64,000 nt of DNA from Achatina immaculata (Eukaryota > Mollusca > Gastropoda > Stylommatophora > Achatinidae), in the NCBI GenBank assembly GCA_009760885.1, contig CM019710.1:2520633-2584632 (forward strand), read 5' to 3'. Each line of letters begins with the position of its first letter. Positions within the stretch are counted from its first letter, which is position 1. The translations under genes were made by a program, and so were the position numbers. The notes below the pieces were generated by a model, which did not search any database, had not been told where the DNA came from, and worked only from the letters and a program-made list of their open reading frames with translations. This document shows positions 1 to 14,300 of this stretch, in pieces.

Positions 1-841
1 GACATTTTTAAAAAAATGATTGCTGTCAGTATATGACAGTTACTTACAGCTGACATAGTTAACAGAAAGCTAAAACAATGTATACATTCAGTGCTGTTAG
101 CAAGCAGCATATAGGTCTCAGTTCAGTGATTTGTTTCATATATTTATATGTGTGTGTTTGTATGTGGCATAGGAGACAGGCACAGCCTCTCAGTACAGTG
201 ATTAGTTTATTATAGCTTGTCTGTCTCTTGTTTTCATGACAAGCAGCTTTATATTTGATGATTTCAGCATAGTGGATTGGTAATGATAGGCAACGCTTTC
301 ATGAACTTTGCTTATGTTTGTTGTTGTTTTTAAAATTAAGCAGAAAGTTAAAACTTCTTTATTCAACAAGGGATTGATTCATGATTATAACTGTGTTTGT
401 AGAATGTTCTGTTGATAAAATACTTTCTGAAAATAAATATGCTAAAACTTGTGTCATTTACTTCAGTAAAACATGTTATAGATTGTTTTTGTCCTCATGA
501 CAATAAAAATGTTTAACTTGATAAGGACTTTATAATGAGCCTACATTTATTAGCTACAATTTCAGTATGGCAGTACAACTTATACATACTGAGCACAGAG
601 CAGTATCCATGATAGTGAAGATGTAAGATGGGAGCTGATCTATTAGTTAACAGATAGCATATCCAGGCAAGGAATTGATGTGAATTTATATCAACATTAT
701 TCCCACTCATTTTTCAATGCTTATATCTTGATATTGATAAAAAGCTGCAGTATTACTGTGATTGAAGTCTCAGTTTGCAAAAATCAGAATAAACTTTTCA
801 TTGATATATTATTGTAAACGTGTCTTATATGCACCGCTTAG
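1..841. other. Intron sequence, no recognised feature
   Basis: AT-rich sequence upstream of the first visible exon. No VPS13-like coding segment, transposon protein or clear tandem array was seen. The 65-codon antisense ORF at 513-710 has no recognisable similarity. Confidence 0.6.
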
Positions 842-952
842 GTTAGTCTGAAGATTGGAGATGCAGAATGGTCAGATAAATTCTCATTGGACACTGTTGG
901 CAGCAGTGGAAATGTTACTTGCAAAAATAAAGCAGCAGGAAACAGCCTGGAG
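842..952 (+). CDS. VPS13A: VPS13 exon 1 of window (VAB domain)
   Basis: Acceptor at ...cgcttag (ends 841) and donor gtaatg at 953; 37 codons, phase 0 at both ends. The peptide starts [10 protein letters not shown] and holds [11 protein letters not shown], the repeat signature of the VPS13 adaptor-binding (VAB, formerly SHR-BD) region. Earlier exons lie before the window. Confidence 0.93.
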
Positions 953-3900
953 GTAATGTAACTCTTGTTCTCTTTGATGCTGCTTGTCTTCAGTATGTAA
1001 GTCTGCATGTCTCCACTATTTACACTGTATCTCTTTCATCTCCCGCTTCATATCATAAGTCTTACACCCGTCTCTTTTAATCTGTCATAATTATTATGGT
1101 CATAATTAATTTCACTGTTAAATTTTAAATTGTGTCATCACTTAATATCATTACTACAACCATCAGTCATTGTCCTCACTGTTTATCTCTTATTTTTCAC
1201 TTGATTTCATGATTATTATGATCTTAATTAGATTCACTGTTAATCTCTCACATGATATCGTAGTTATTACAGCTGTAATCATCATGCAGGAAAAAACAGA
1301 TTCCCTGGCTTCCTTGGCTACCAAAATGTGTCTTGAAATTAATAAAAACAAAACAAAAATAATGAAACTTCTCATTAATCAAGAAGGAAGAATATATGTA
1401 GAAGTAAACCAATTTGCATACCTTAGCAGCTACATAGACAAGGATGGTGACACCAGGAAGGAAGTTAGGATTGCAAAAGCAGGAAAAAAAATCTTAAGAA
1501 CATATGGAATTCAGAAGTTATAAACAAAGTTAGGATTATTCAATTCAAATGTGATATCCATCCTCATTTATGCATGCGAAACCTGGAAATCAACTAAAGA
1601 AATAGACAAGAAATTAGGCTCTTTTGAGAATAAATGCCTTAGGGAAATACACGGTATAAAGTGGAATGAATTTAAAAATAACACAGAGATAAGACAGATG
1701 AGCAAACAACAACCTGTCTCATGGGAAAAAGAAGACTGACATATGTTGGCCATGTGATGAGAAGAAACAATCAGAGAATACCAAAACAAGCTATCAAATG
1801 AAGCACAACAGACTGAAGAAAAAGAGGTCGACCACGTGAAACTCTAAAGAGGACATTGTTAAGAGAAGTCAGTTTAGTGGGCATAGCATCCCCTGATGAA
1901 GTTGAAAAACTTGCCGAAAACAGGAAAACTTGACAAACAACTATGACATTTAACAGCACAGGATGGATGTAAGATGTAAGAATCGTCACTGTTAATCTCT
2001 CACATGATATCGTAATTATTACAACTGTAATCATCACTATTAATCTCTCATCTCTCACTGGATGTCTCAGTTATTGCAGCTATAATTAGTTTCATTGTTT
2101 ATCTCTTAATCTCATTTGATATCATTATTGTTCTTATATCTTATATCCTTCCTGTGCCGTTAAACGTCACATAGGGCTCGCAAAGTAGTTCGCCAGTTTT
2201 TCCTGTCTTCAGTGAGTCTTTCAACCTCATCAAAGGATTTTATGCCTGTTAATTTGGCCTCTCTTAACAGTGTCTTCTTCAGAGTTTCATTCGGTCTGCC
2301 TCTTTTTCTTAGGCCTGTTGTGTTCCACTTGATAGCTTGTTTTGGGATTCTCTGATCATTTCTTCTCAGCACATGACCAACATATGTCCATCTCCTTTTC
2401 CTGATCACCCATGAGACTGGTTGTTGTTCAGTCATCTGTCTTATCTCTGCATTGTTCTTGAATTCGTTCCACTTGATGCCGAGTATTTTCCTTATGCATT
2501 TGTTTTCAAAAGAGTCTAATTTCTTTTCTATTTCTTTAGTTGTCTTCCAGCTTTCACATGCATAAATGAAGGTGGATATTACATTTGAATTGAATAATCT
2601 TAACTTGGTTTTTGTGCTTATAACTTCAGATGGGAAATGCAGAACAGAAATTAGGAACAGAATAGGTAAAGCAAAGACTGCATTTCAGAGAATGAGAAAC
2701 ACATTAGCTAACACATCTTTATCAATGAATGTTAGAAAACGAGTCCTAAAATGCTATATTGAACCTATCTTGTTATATGGAAGTGAATCATGGACAATAG
2801 GCAAGTCTGCACAAAAATCATTGGAAGCAGCAGAAATGTGGTTTATTAGAAGAATGTTGCGAATCCCCTGGACAGCAAAAATAACTAATGAAGAATGTAT
2901 GAGAAGAGCTGGAGAGACAAAAAACCTTGTCAGAAAGATAAGAGAGAGACAGTGTACTTTCATAGGACATGCAGTGAGAAGAGGGGGCATTGAAAATATT
3001 ATAACAACAGGAAAAATAGAAGGAAGAAGATCAAGAGGAAGACCAAGAGAAATGATACTGGACAGTCTGACGGGATGGTGTGAGAGGAGATCACCAGCTG
3101 AACTGATGGCCTGCATGAAGGATCGGGTACTCTGGAGAAGCATAATAGCCAACGCCAGTCGGCACAGCACCTGATGATGATGATGATGATGAACTTTTGA
3201 ATTCCATATGTTCTCAAGATTCTTGAAGATTGATGCTGCTTTTGCAATTCTGATCCTAACTTCCTTTCTAGTGACACCATCCTTGTCTATGTAGCTGCCA
3301 AGGTATGCAAATTGATTGACTTCTTCAATATCTGTCCCTTCTATGTGTATTTTTCCATTTTGATTGATGGGAATTTTCATTATTTTTGTTTTGTCCTTGT
3401 TAATTTCAAGTCCTATTTTGCTAGCCAGTGAAGACTGTATATCTGTTTTTTCTTGCATGGAATTCACATTGTTACTGATAAGAGTTATGTCATCAGCAAA
3501 ATCAAGATCTTCTAGTTGGGTCCCATGTACCCAGTCAATACCTGTGTTACCTGTGCAGCATTTTTTCATTATGAAGTCTATTGTAATCCCAAAAAGTAAA
3601 GGAGACAGTATACATCCTTGTTTCACACCTGTTTCAATCTGGAACCATTCACTCATCCCTTCTTCTGTCTTGACTGCACAAACATATCCATTGTATCATT
3701 ATTGTTACATTATCATTATTTTCACTGTTTATTTTTTTATCTCTCAGTTAATGAATTTCTCAACAATCACTGTCCTAGGTGGGGGTCAAGATAACCCTGT
3801 CTTCCTCTGGTCTCACCAAGATTGTGACATTCACCCCTTTCTACATGCTCATCAATGCTTCCACTGTTACATTGAGTGTAAGAGAGGCACAAACCGACAG

Positions 3901-5653
3901 TCCTTGGATTCATTTGGAACCTGCAGAGGTAATGTGAAAGATACAGTGAATGAATGAAAGCCTAGAGAGGTAGTATGAAAGATACAGTGAAAGGGTGTGT
4001 AGCATGAAAGATATATAGAAAGAATGGAAACTGAGAGGTGACCTGAAAAATGTAGAGAAAGAATGGAAACTGGAGAGAGGCAGAATGAAAGATATAGAGA
4101 ATTAATGGAAACTAGAGAGGTAGCATGAAGGATATCCAGAGTGAATGGAAACCTGAAAGAGTGATACAAAAGAATGGCTCTTACCTTATTTAAAGAAGTA
4201 GTCCCCTAGGGAACATACACAGCAATCCTGGTATCTCTTGCCCCAAAAGCACCACAGAAGGCCATCCAGTATTGTCTGCAATTTCATTTGCATTTCATCT
4301 GTGGTGTTGAAACAGCATCCTTTCAGCTTCAGTTTCGTTGTGGAAAGTGAGGTGAAGTCACGGGGGACTAGATCACATGTCAGATGAGTAAAGAGGCTGT
4401 GGGATGACTGTTATGTTGTTTTCAGTTTAAAAAAAGCTGTGTTGTCTTGAGGATGGTGTTAGCAGACATATTGTCTTGATGCAACAGCCAGTCTTTTTAT
4501 GGCACATCTTCTCTCAGATACCTGAAAACATGGCAGTAAAAGTCAGAATTCTCTGTACTGCAAGGAGGAATAAATTCTCCATGAACAATGCTCTTGAGTT
4601 TCTTGATGAACATGCTTTTTGTTGCAATCCAGACCTGCCACACCTTATTTTGTCTTGATGACTGTGGGTCTTTCTCTCCACAACCTAGCTGTCATTGCCT
4701 GTGGTGATCATGGAGATAAAAGTTAGCTTATTGCTGTCTGTCAGCTTTGTGTTTACTGTGGTCTGGGATATAAACTGCTTTAGTCTACTGTGGTCTAGGA
4801 TATAAATTGCATTAGTTTAGTGTGGTCTGTGATATAAACTGTTTTAATGTGGTCATGAAATACTTGACAGATAAGATATGCTTGACAAATAAGATATAAA
4901 GTGCTTTAATGTGGTCATGAGATACTTCATGCTTGACAAATGAGTACAATGGTATATATTATTTTCAGTAGGAAACCTTCATCTAGAATCTTCACCACAT
5001 GAACTGAGTATTGAGAGTATCAGTGTCCTCTGTGTTATTTCTTTCTTTACATAGTGCAAGGGCTATTATCCTCAAACTGTTGTCAAGGAGATGTCAATAG
5101 TTGCCAAAGTGCAGGATAGCAACCTTGTTACCGCTCCATTTTTCCTGAACAAAGCCCATACAACCCTTCTAAGGCTGGATGGTAGTGTGAGTAATATGAT
5201 ACATGTGTTGTTCTTTGTAGAGTTTGTCATAGTTAGTCAGATACATTTGTTGTTCTTTGTAGAGTTTGTCATAGTTAGTCAGATACATTTGTTGTTCTTT
5301 GTAGAGTTTGTCATAGTTAGTCAGATACATTTGTTGTTCTTTGTAGAGTTTGTCATAGTTAGTCAGATACATTTGTTGTTGGCTTTCCATCTCTGTCTTG
5401 GTCTACCCCTTGGTCTTGTTTCCCTCATCTCTTGTGCATGCATCATTTTCATTTGTCTGTTCTCTTCCATTCTTTCTACATGCCCCAGCCAGCATAGTCT
5501 GTTTAGTTTTAAGAAATTTATAATTCGTTGTAATTCACTTTTTAATTCACTTTCTGTGACACATACAATTTTGTGCATCATGATTTCTCTCTCTCTCACT
5601 CTCTCTCTCTCTCTCTCTCTCTGGCACATACAATTTTGTGGCATCATGATTTT

Positions 5654-5684
<31 letters not shown>

Positions 5685-6166
5685 CTCTGGCACATACAAT
5701 TTTGTGTGCATCATGATTCTCTCTCTCTGTGTGTAGCACATACAATTTTGTGTGCATCATGATTTTTCTCTCTCTGTGTGTGGCACATACAGTTTTGTGT
5801 GCATCATGATTTTTCTCTCTCTCTGTGTGGCATATAAAATTTTGTGTGCATCATGATTTTCCTCTCTCACTCTCTCTCTCTCTGTGGCACATACAATTTT
5901 GTGTGCATCGTGATTTTTCTCTCTTTCTTACTCTCTGTGGCACATACAATTTTGTGTGCATCATGATTTCTCTCTCTCTCTCTCTCTCTCTGTGGCACAT
6001 ACAATTTTGTGTGCATCATGATTTTTCTCTCTCTCCTCTCTCTCTGGCACATACAATTTTGTGTGCATCATGATTTCTCTCTCTCTCTGGCACATACAAT
6101 TTTGTGTGCATCATGATTTTTCTCTCTCTCTCACTCTCTGTGACACATACAATTTTGTGTGCATCA

Positions 6167-6198
<32 letters not shown>

Positions 6199-8355
6199 GT
6201 GGCACATACAATTTTGTGTGCATCATGATTCTCTCTCTCTCTCTCTCTCTCTCTGGCACATACAATTTTGTGTGCATCATGATTACACTCTCTCTCTCTC
6301 TCTGGCACATACAATTTTGTGTGCATCATGATTTTTCTCTCCTCTCTCTCTCACTCTCTGTGGCACATACAATTTTGTGTGCATCATGATTTTTCTCTCT
6401 CTGTGTGTGGCACATACAATTTTGTGTGCATCATGATTTTTCTCTCTCTGTGTGTGGCACATACAATTTTGTGTGCATCATGATTTTTCTCTCTCTGTGT
6501 GTGGCACATACAATTTTGTGTGCATCATGATATTTCTGTGTTAGATGGCTAAAACCTGTTCTGGCTGCTACTATCTTGCCTGTTAGTTATAATGAGCTTG
6601 ATATGAAGTTAACAGTAAAAAATTTAAATGATGCGTTGACATCATAGTGACTAGACAGTTAACCATGTTAAGTTTCATTATTAATATACTTGTCTGCAGT
6701 TTGGTGGTGTCAGTGCAGAATGTCAGGTCAGTGATGCAGCAATGATTACCACTTTCAAAACATACAAGCCAGGCATGGCAACTGCATTGTTTGTGAACCA
6801 CACCTCAACATGTACTATTGTCATCAAGCAAACGTAAGAGTGTTTGTGGTGTTAGTGTAGTATGTCACCTTGACCATGCATTGTCATCTCTTGATGTGTC
6901 TTCCATCCTTACATCACAGTTCATTTCAGCATTACTGATTCCATGTGATATGATAAACATATTAGTTGTAGGTTGGAAAGATTGTATGTGTTATGAACAT
7001 GACACTTTATAATATATCATTTATTTACTTATTATAATATGTCAGTTTACAGAGAGAAAAAAAAAACATGCATGTACTATATTTTGCATGCTTACCACTT
7101 CAGTATTCATATGTGATTGTGACCATCAATCTTTGGCCATGATTACAGTGTTTATGTCTGCATATGCTATCAGTTTGCCTATCATCTTAGTGTTTAAGTC
7201 TGCTGTATGTTCACATTTATTTGTCAACAAATCATACATTTACTTTTATGTCAACAAATCATGTTTTACTTTTATTTGTCAGCAAATTATATATTTACTT
7301 TTATTTTTATACATATATTTATCCTGTGTTTACAGTGACTCTGCTGATAATTGTCTGAATGTGTCCTGTGTTTACAGTGACTCTGCTGATAAGTGTCTGA
7401 ATGTGTCCTGTGTTACAGTGACTCTGCTGATAAGTGTCTGAATGTGTCCTGTGTTTACAGTGACTCTGCTGATAATTGTCTGAATGTGTCCTGTGTTTAC
7501 AGTGACTCTGCTGATAATTGTCTGAATGTGTCCTGTGTTTACAGTGATTCTGCTGATAATGGTTTGGAATTGGAACCACTGATGTCTGAGCTGTTCACCT
7601 GGCCTGACCCACTTGGCAAGAGGGAGATAAGCTGGAGTTGTGGTGAAAAGAAAAATGTGAAAAGTGCTTTAGATCAGGTTTGTTGAAATTGATCTTTATT
7701 TCTGCAGAAAAACATCTCTTGATTTTTATTCCAATTTCTGTGTTTTTTAAAAAACTAATTCACCTAAAATTAATTTTACAGATACAGACTTGCTCCTTTC
7801 TTATGATCTTAACACTTTCTTTTCTCACTGTCTTTCATATTCACAATCATTCTCACTCACTATCCACTTTCTTCCTCATTCTCATTCTATTTCTTGTCCT
7901 TCATTTTCTCTCACTGTGTGTAGCACATACAATTTTGTGTGCATCATGATTTTTCTCTCTCTGTGTGTGGCACATACAGTTTTGTGTGCATCATGATTTT
8001 TCTCTCTCTCTGTGTGGCATATAAAATTTTGTGTGCATCATGATTTTCCTCTCTCACTCTCTCTCTCTCTGTGGCACATACAATTTTGTGTGCATCGTGA
8101 TTTTTCTCTCTTTCTTACTCTCTGTGGCACATACAATTTTGTGTGCATCATGATTTCTCTCTCTCTCTCCTCTCTCTGTGGCACATACAATTTTGTGTGC
8201 ATCATGATTTTTCTCTCTCTCCCTCTCTCTCTGGCACATACAATTTTGTGTGCATCATGATTTCTCTCTCTCTCTCTGGCACATACAATTTTGTGTGCAT
8301 CATGATTTTTCTCTCTCTCTCACTCTCTGTGACACATACAATTTTGTGTGCATCA

Positions 8356-8392
<37 letters not shown>

Positions 8393-11300
8393 GCACATAC
8401 AATTTTGTGTGCATCATGATTTCTCTCTCTCTCTCTGGCACATACAATTTTGTGTGCATCATGATTACACTCTCTCTCTCTCTCTGGCACATACAATTTT
8501 GTGTGCATCATGATTTTTCTCTCTCTCTCTCTCACTCTCTGTGGCACATACAATTTTGTGTGCATCATGATTTTTCTCTCTGTGTGTGGCACATACAATT
8601 TTGTGTGCATCATGATTTTTCTCTCTCAGTGTGTGGCACATACAATTTTGTGTGCATCATGATTTTCTCTCTCTGTGTGTGGCACATACAATTTTGTGTG
8701 CATCATGATATTTCTGTGTTAGATGGCTAAAACCTGTTCTGGCTGCTACTATCTTGCCTGTTAGTTATAATGAGCTTGATATGAAGTTAACAGTAAAAAA
8801 TTTAAATGATGCGTTGACATCATAGTGACTAGACAGTTAACCATGTTAAGTTTCATTATTAATATACTTGTCTGCAGTTTGGTGGTGTCAGTGCAGAATG
8901 TCAGGTCAGTGATGCAGCAATGATTACCACTTTCAAAACATACAAGCCAGGCATGGCAACTGCATTGTTTGTGAACCACACCTCAACATGTACTATTGTC
9001 ATCAAGCAAACGTAAGAGTGTTTGTGGTGTTAGTGTAGTATGTCACCTTGACCATGCATTGTCATCTCTTGATGTGTCTTCCATCCTTACATCACAGTTC
9101 ATTTCAGCATCACTGATTCCATGTGATATGATAAACATATTAGTTGTAGGTTGGAAAGATTGTATGTGTTATGAACATGACACTTTATAATATATCATTT
9201 ATTTACTTATTATAATATGTCAGTTTACAGAGAGAAAAAAAAAACATGCATGTACTATATTTTGCATGCTTACCACTTCAGTATTCATATGTGATTGTCT
9301 GTGACCATCAATCTTTGGCCATGATTACAGTGTTTATGTCTGCATATGCTATCAGTTTGCCTATCATCTTAGTGTTTAAGTCTGCTGTATGTTCACATTT
9401 ATTTGTCAACAAATCATACATTTTACTTTTATGTCAACAAATCATGTTTTACTTTTATTTGTCAGCAAATTATATATTTACTTTTATTTTTATACATATA
9501 TTTATCCTGTGTTTACAGTGACTCTGCTGATAATTGTCTGAATGTGTCCTGTGTTTACAGTGACTCTGCTGATAAGTGTCTGAATGTGTCCTGTGTTTAC
9601 AGTGACTCTGCTGATAAGTGTCTGAATGTGTCCTGTGTTTACAGTGACTCTGCTGATAAGTGTCTGAATGTGTCCTGTGTTTACAGTGACTCTGCTGATA
9701 ATTGTCTGAATGTGTCCTGTGTTTACAGTGATTCTGCTGATAATGGTTTGGAATTGGAACCACTGATGTCTGAGCTGTTCACCTGGCCTGACCCACTTGG
9801 CAAGAGGGAGATAAGCTGGAGTTGTGGTGAAAAGAAAAATGTGAAAAGTGCTTTAGATCAGGTTTGTTGAAATTGATCTTTATTTTCTGCAGAAAAACAT
9901 CTCTTGATTTTTATTCCAATTTCTGTGTTTTTTAAAAAACTAATTCACCTAAAATTAATTTTACAGATACAGACTTGCTCCTTTCTTATGATCTTAACAC
10001 TTTCTTTTCTCACTGTCTTTCATATTCCACAATCATTCTCACTCACTATCCACTTTCTTCCTCATTCTCATTCTATTTCTTGTCCTTCATTTTCTCTCAC
10101 TCACTTATTCTTGTCTTCCTTCTTCCCCAAAACTGCTGTGTGTGAAGAAGAAGAAGAAGAAAAGCCATGTAATTATATTCCTTGTCATGTAAGTGTAGGG
10201 TATAATGTCTTGTTTATTTCAGGACCAGATAGAAGAGTTTTTTGCCCAGAACAACATCAAGGTGTACTTTGTCTCCTTCCTGGATGGCATGCAGAGGGTG
10301 GTCATGTTCACCGAGGACTTGGCCTTGGCAACTGTAGCACAGGAGGTGCAGTCATTTCTTGTACTTATATTTTATTACTACTTTCACTCTCTTCTTACTT
10401 TCTTTATGTGTCCACATGAAATCTAACTCCCGCTTTTACTTTCTTTTTTACTTTCTTCCTGTGTCCACATGAAATCTAACTTCCACTTTTACTTTCTTTT
10501 TTACTTTCTTTCTGTGTCCACATGAAATCTAACTTCCACTTTTACTTTCTCCAGGTGTCCTGTGTCCACATGTAATCTAACTTCCACTTTTACTTTCTCC
10601 AGGTATCCTGTGTCCACATGTAATCTAACTTCCACTTTTACTTTCTCCAGGTATCCTGTGTCCACATGTAATCTAACTTCCACTTTTACTTTCTCCAGGT
10701 ATCCTGTGTCCACATGTAATCTAACTTCCACTTTTACTTTCTCCAGGTATCCTGTGTCCACATGTAATCTAACTTCCACTTTTACTTTCTCCAGGTGTCC
10801 TGTGTCCACATGTAATCTAACTTCCACTTTTACTTTCTCCAGGTATCCTGTGTCCACATGTAATCTAACTTCCACTTTTACTTTCTCCAGGTGTCCTGTG
10901 TCCACATGTAATCTAACTTCCACTTTTACTTTCTCCAGGTGTCCTGTGTCCACATGTAATCTAACTTCCACTTTTACTTTCTCCAGGTGTCCTGTGTCCA
11001 CATGAAATCTAACTTCCACTTTTACTTTCTCCAGGTGTCCTGTGTCCATATGAAATTAACTTCAACTTTTAGCCTGGCTATGTTCCTCTTTATGTTTCCT
11101 GTATTATCTAACAAATTACATCTTTATGTAATCCTCCAGGCTGGAGAACTAGAACAAGCAGATCAGGAGATAAGCCTTAAGATCCATGATATGGGTTTCT
11201 CTCTCATCAACAATGACAAGCTGCTAGAACTGGCTTACATGGGCATTACAAGGTAAGAATGAGACATAGATTAGGCAGAGAAGTACAGACTGGCTTACAT

Positions 11301-14300
11301 GGGCATTACAAGGTAAGAATGAGACATAGATTAGGCAGAGAAGTACAGACTGACTGTTGGTTGTGGAACACCTGAAAGACAAAGTGTATTTGGACTGTAC
11401 TTGGACTAGTGAATCAGAATTTGAGATGTGTGATCTGTTTAGAGACAGTCTGTGATTTTAGGATCAGCTCCTAGCTCAGGATTCTCCACATTAGTCTGTT
11501 GGCTTTCAGATGTTGTCAGGGTAATTTATGGGGGTCTGTGTAGCCCTGAATGTTAGTTAGAGGTTCACTGAACTCAGGGCTGTGGAGAGCCAGGTCAGGC
11601 TCTTAGGTCACTCTGCTATCCAAAACACAGAGCAGTGTTTTCCTGAATGTTGTCTCTAATAAGAAAAGAGGGGAAAACAGAGCTGCCAACTGGTGGCTGA
11701 CCAGTCAGGCTTGACTGAACTTTTGACATGAAACATTGCAGATATAAAAACAAAAAAAGCTCCAACTTCGTACAGGGCTGAAACTGGTTTAGGTAGAGAG
11801 ATGTAGTTTGAATGGAACAATGACTTGACAGGTAAAACTTGCAGATATTGTCCTTGTTGATGCTGATCAGCTACATTGTCTCATCTCTAAGAAAGTTTTA
11901 TTTCTAAATGAGTAAAATATAACCTTTATTATTTGTGAACGTTTGAGTTTTGGCTGGAGTTAATGAAGGGTGAAGGAGGGAAATAAGAAAAATTAGTTTT
12001 TATTTTGCACAAAGAATTGTTTTCTCTTGATACTCATGAAACAAGCAGACAGAGATTTAGTGGCTGGCTTGAGCTGTACATAAGTTAACATTGCATGAGA
12101 CAAGTCAGTTCGTGTAGTCTTTCTCTTCTCTAGCTCAAACTACATTTATATAACCAGATTTTGTTTTCAGCAAGTATCTTAACACTTCCCGTGCCATTGT
12201 CACTATAGTGAGAACTTCCGGTTACTGAGTTGCGTGCCATAGTCATTATAGCGACAATTCATTTCATTTGTTTAAAACACGATGTAACATTTAGATTGTA
12301 CATATTTAATCCGCGTTTCCGGTGACACTTTTCAAAATGGTGAAAGAGTGTTTAGTTACGAGCGATGCTGAGTGAGAAAAAGGAGAGAAACACCAAAAAT
12401 TTTCAATTTTTGATGATGTAGATAGGGGTATGGACATGGCCTGTGACCACCCCACTGCTCTTGAATGTATCCCGACTAGATCTAGACATATTAGACGACT
12501 GGAGAAGTAGTTAGGAGGTTATTTCAGACATTAATTTAGCGAGAGTGCAACATAGAATCACAATACGAGATCGATAAGTAGATCTAGACATCTCAGATGG
12601 TAAGTAGTGTAGATCTAGACCTAGCTGATGATGAGCTGGGCACAGTCATTGTCTAAAAACATCACATTACTTCTTTTTTCCTAAAAAACTTTGCATTTAT
12701 GAAATTTTCATACATTTAGTTATATTTTGAAACATAATAAGTACATGGAAATACTGTTTTCCATTCCATTTTACAAATATACCCTTTGTACATATCAAGA
12801 CCCGCGCTTTTATTCCGGCACCCAACTGAACATCTGGGTTTCTTCCTGTGGCACAGGAAGAGTTAGAACTGTATCATGTTGTGACCAGCAAACAGAAGCA
12901 AGCATTTGATATAATTCAGCTTTCACATGATAGCCATTTCCTGCTGCTTGTTATATATCATAATTCAGCTTTCACATGATAGCCATTTCCTGCTGCTTGT
13001 CATATATCATAATTCAGCTTTCACATGATAGCCATTTCCTGCTGCTTGTCATATATCATAATTCAGCTTTCACATGATAGCCATTTCCTGCTGCTTGTCA
13101 TATATCATAATTCAGCTTTCAAATGACAACCATTTCTTGCTGCTTGTCAGATGTCATAGTTTAGCTTTTGCATGATAGCCATTTCCTGCTGCTTGTCATA
13201 TATCATAATTCAGCTTTCAAATGACAACCATTTCTTGCTGCTTGTCAGATGTCATAGTTTAGCTTTTGCATGATAGCCATTTCCTGCTGCTTGTCATATA
13301 TCATAATTCAGCTTTCAAATGACAACCATTTCTTGCTGCTTGTCAGATGTCATAGTTTAGCTTTTGCACAACAACCATTTCTTGCTGCTTGTCAGATATC
13401 GTATGCGGTGGTATCGGAAAGTTCCCAGACTATACTTTCTGTGACTCTACCATTTGACAACTGCACATGGGACACTGAAGGTCATTACTCCTAAGCCTTC
13501 TGAGTCAGTCTGCCGCTGGCATTGTACTATCTACCTGTGTTTAATTTGTTACACACAATTTGTGACCTTAAGTTAGGGGCTGCTCAGTGGTCACTACAAT
13601 GGCTGATAAATTTGAGCAACATGCCTGCACCATAATTTGTGTGATGCTTAACAGTTCTGCTACCGAGCCCTCTTAAATGCTTCCTCAGCTTTTGGTGGAC
13701 ATTCTTTAGGTTGAGCACAGGTTTTTCAGTGGCACACACACTTTTAGCCTATCAAGTATCTGTTCAAGATGACAAACATTCAGGGTGATCAGTCATCAGA
13801 AAATGTGGGAAAAAAATTCATGAACTCAGACATGAGGACCACATCAAGTGGCTCGCTCACATAGAGTCATTTGTGGAGTCTGTCAGGAGATCCTCATGCA
13901 AAACTTGAAATTGCATCACGTTGCTGCAAAGTTTGTCACCTGACTCTTGATGCACACCCACTAATGCCTCCTGCAGGAAGGTGCTGCTTCTATCAGAAAA
14001 CAGTCTAGTGGTCGTCACACACTATATTTATCTGACCTAGTCCTTTGTGACTTCATTTTGTTCCACAAAATAAAATTGAAGTTGAGGGGGATGCTGCTTT
14101 GACATGTTAGATGAAGTTGCAGTCACAGGCGATATTGGATGGCCTTTAGGAAAAAGAGCTTCTGTGATGCTTTGACATGTTAGATGAAGTTGCAGTCACA
14201 TGCGATATTGGATGGCCTTTAGGAAAAAGAGCTTCTGTGATGCTTTGACATGTTAGATGAAGTTGCAGTCACATGCGATATTGGATGGCCTTTAGGAAAA

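Larger units (their letters stand above)
5728..10094. repeat. Tandem duplication of 2.18 kb containing VPS13 exons 4 and 5
   Basis: 5728-7911 and 7912-10094 are near-identical direct copies (offset 2178 bp at exon 4, 2184 bp at exon 5). Differences are changed (TC)n lengths, a few substitutions (for example attactg versus atcactg near 6943/9121), and a 41-bp instead of 42-bp repeat unit in copy 1. Each copy has the CT-rich satellite, exon 4, the 42-bp acceptor array and exon 5. Confidence 0.95.

Noticed and set aside
3152..3215. Poly-histidine stretch in the antisense frame
   Set aside because: It is the antisense reading of the (TGATGA)n tail of the RTE-like element.
5547..8730. Many short ORFs rich in RERERE or SLSLSL
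   Set aside because: Arise from (TC)n blocks in the composite satellite, not genes.
10501..11049. 182-codon antisense ORF and 147-codon sense ORF
   Set aside because: Translations of a 48-bp intronic minisatellite.
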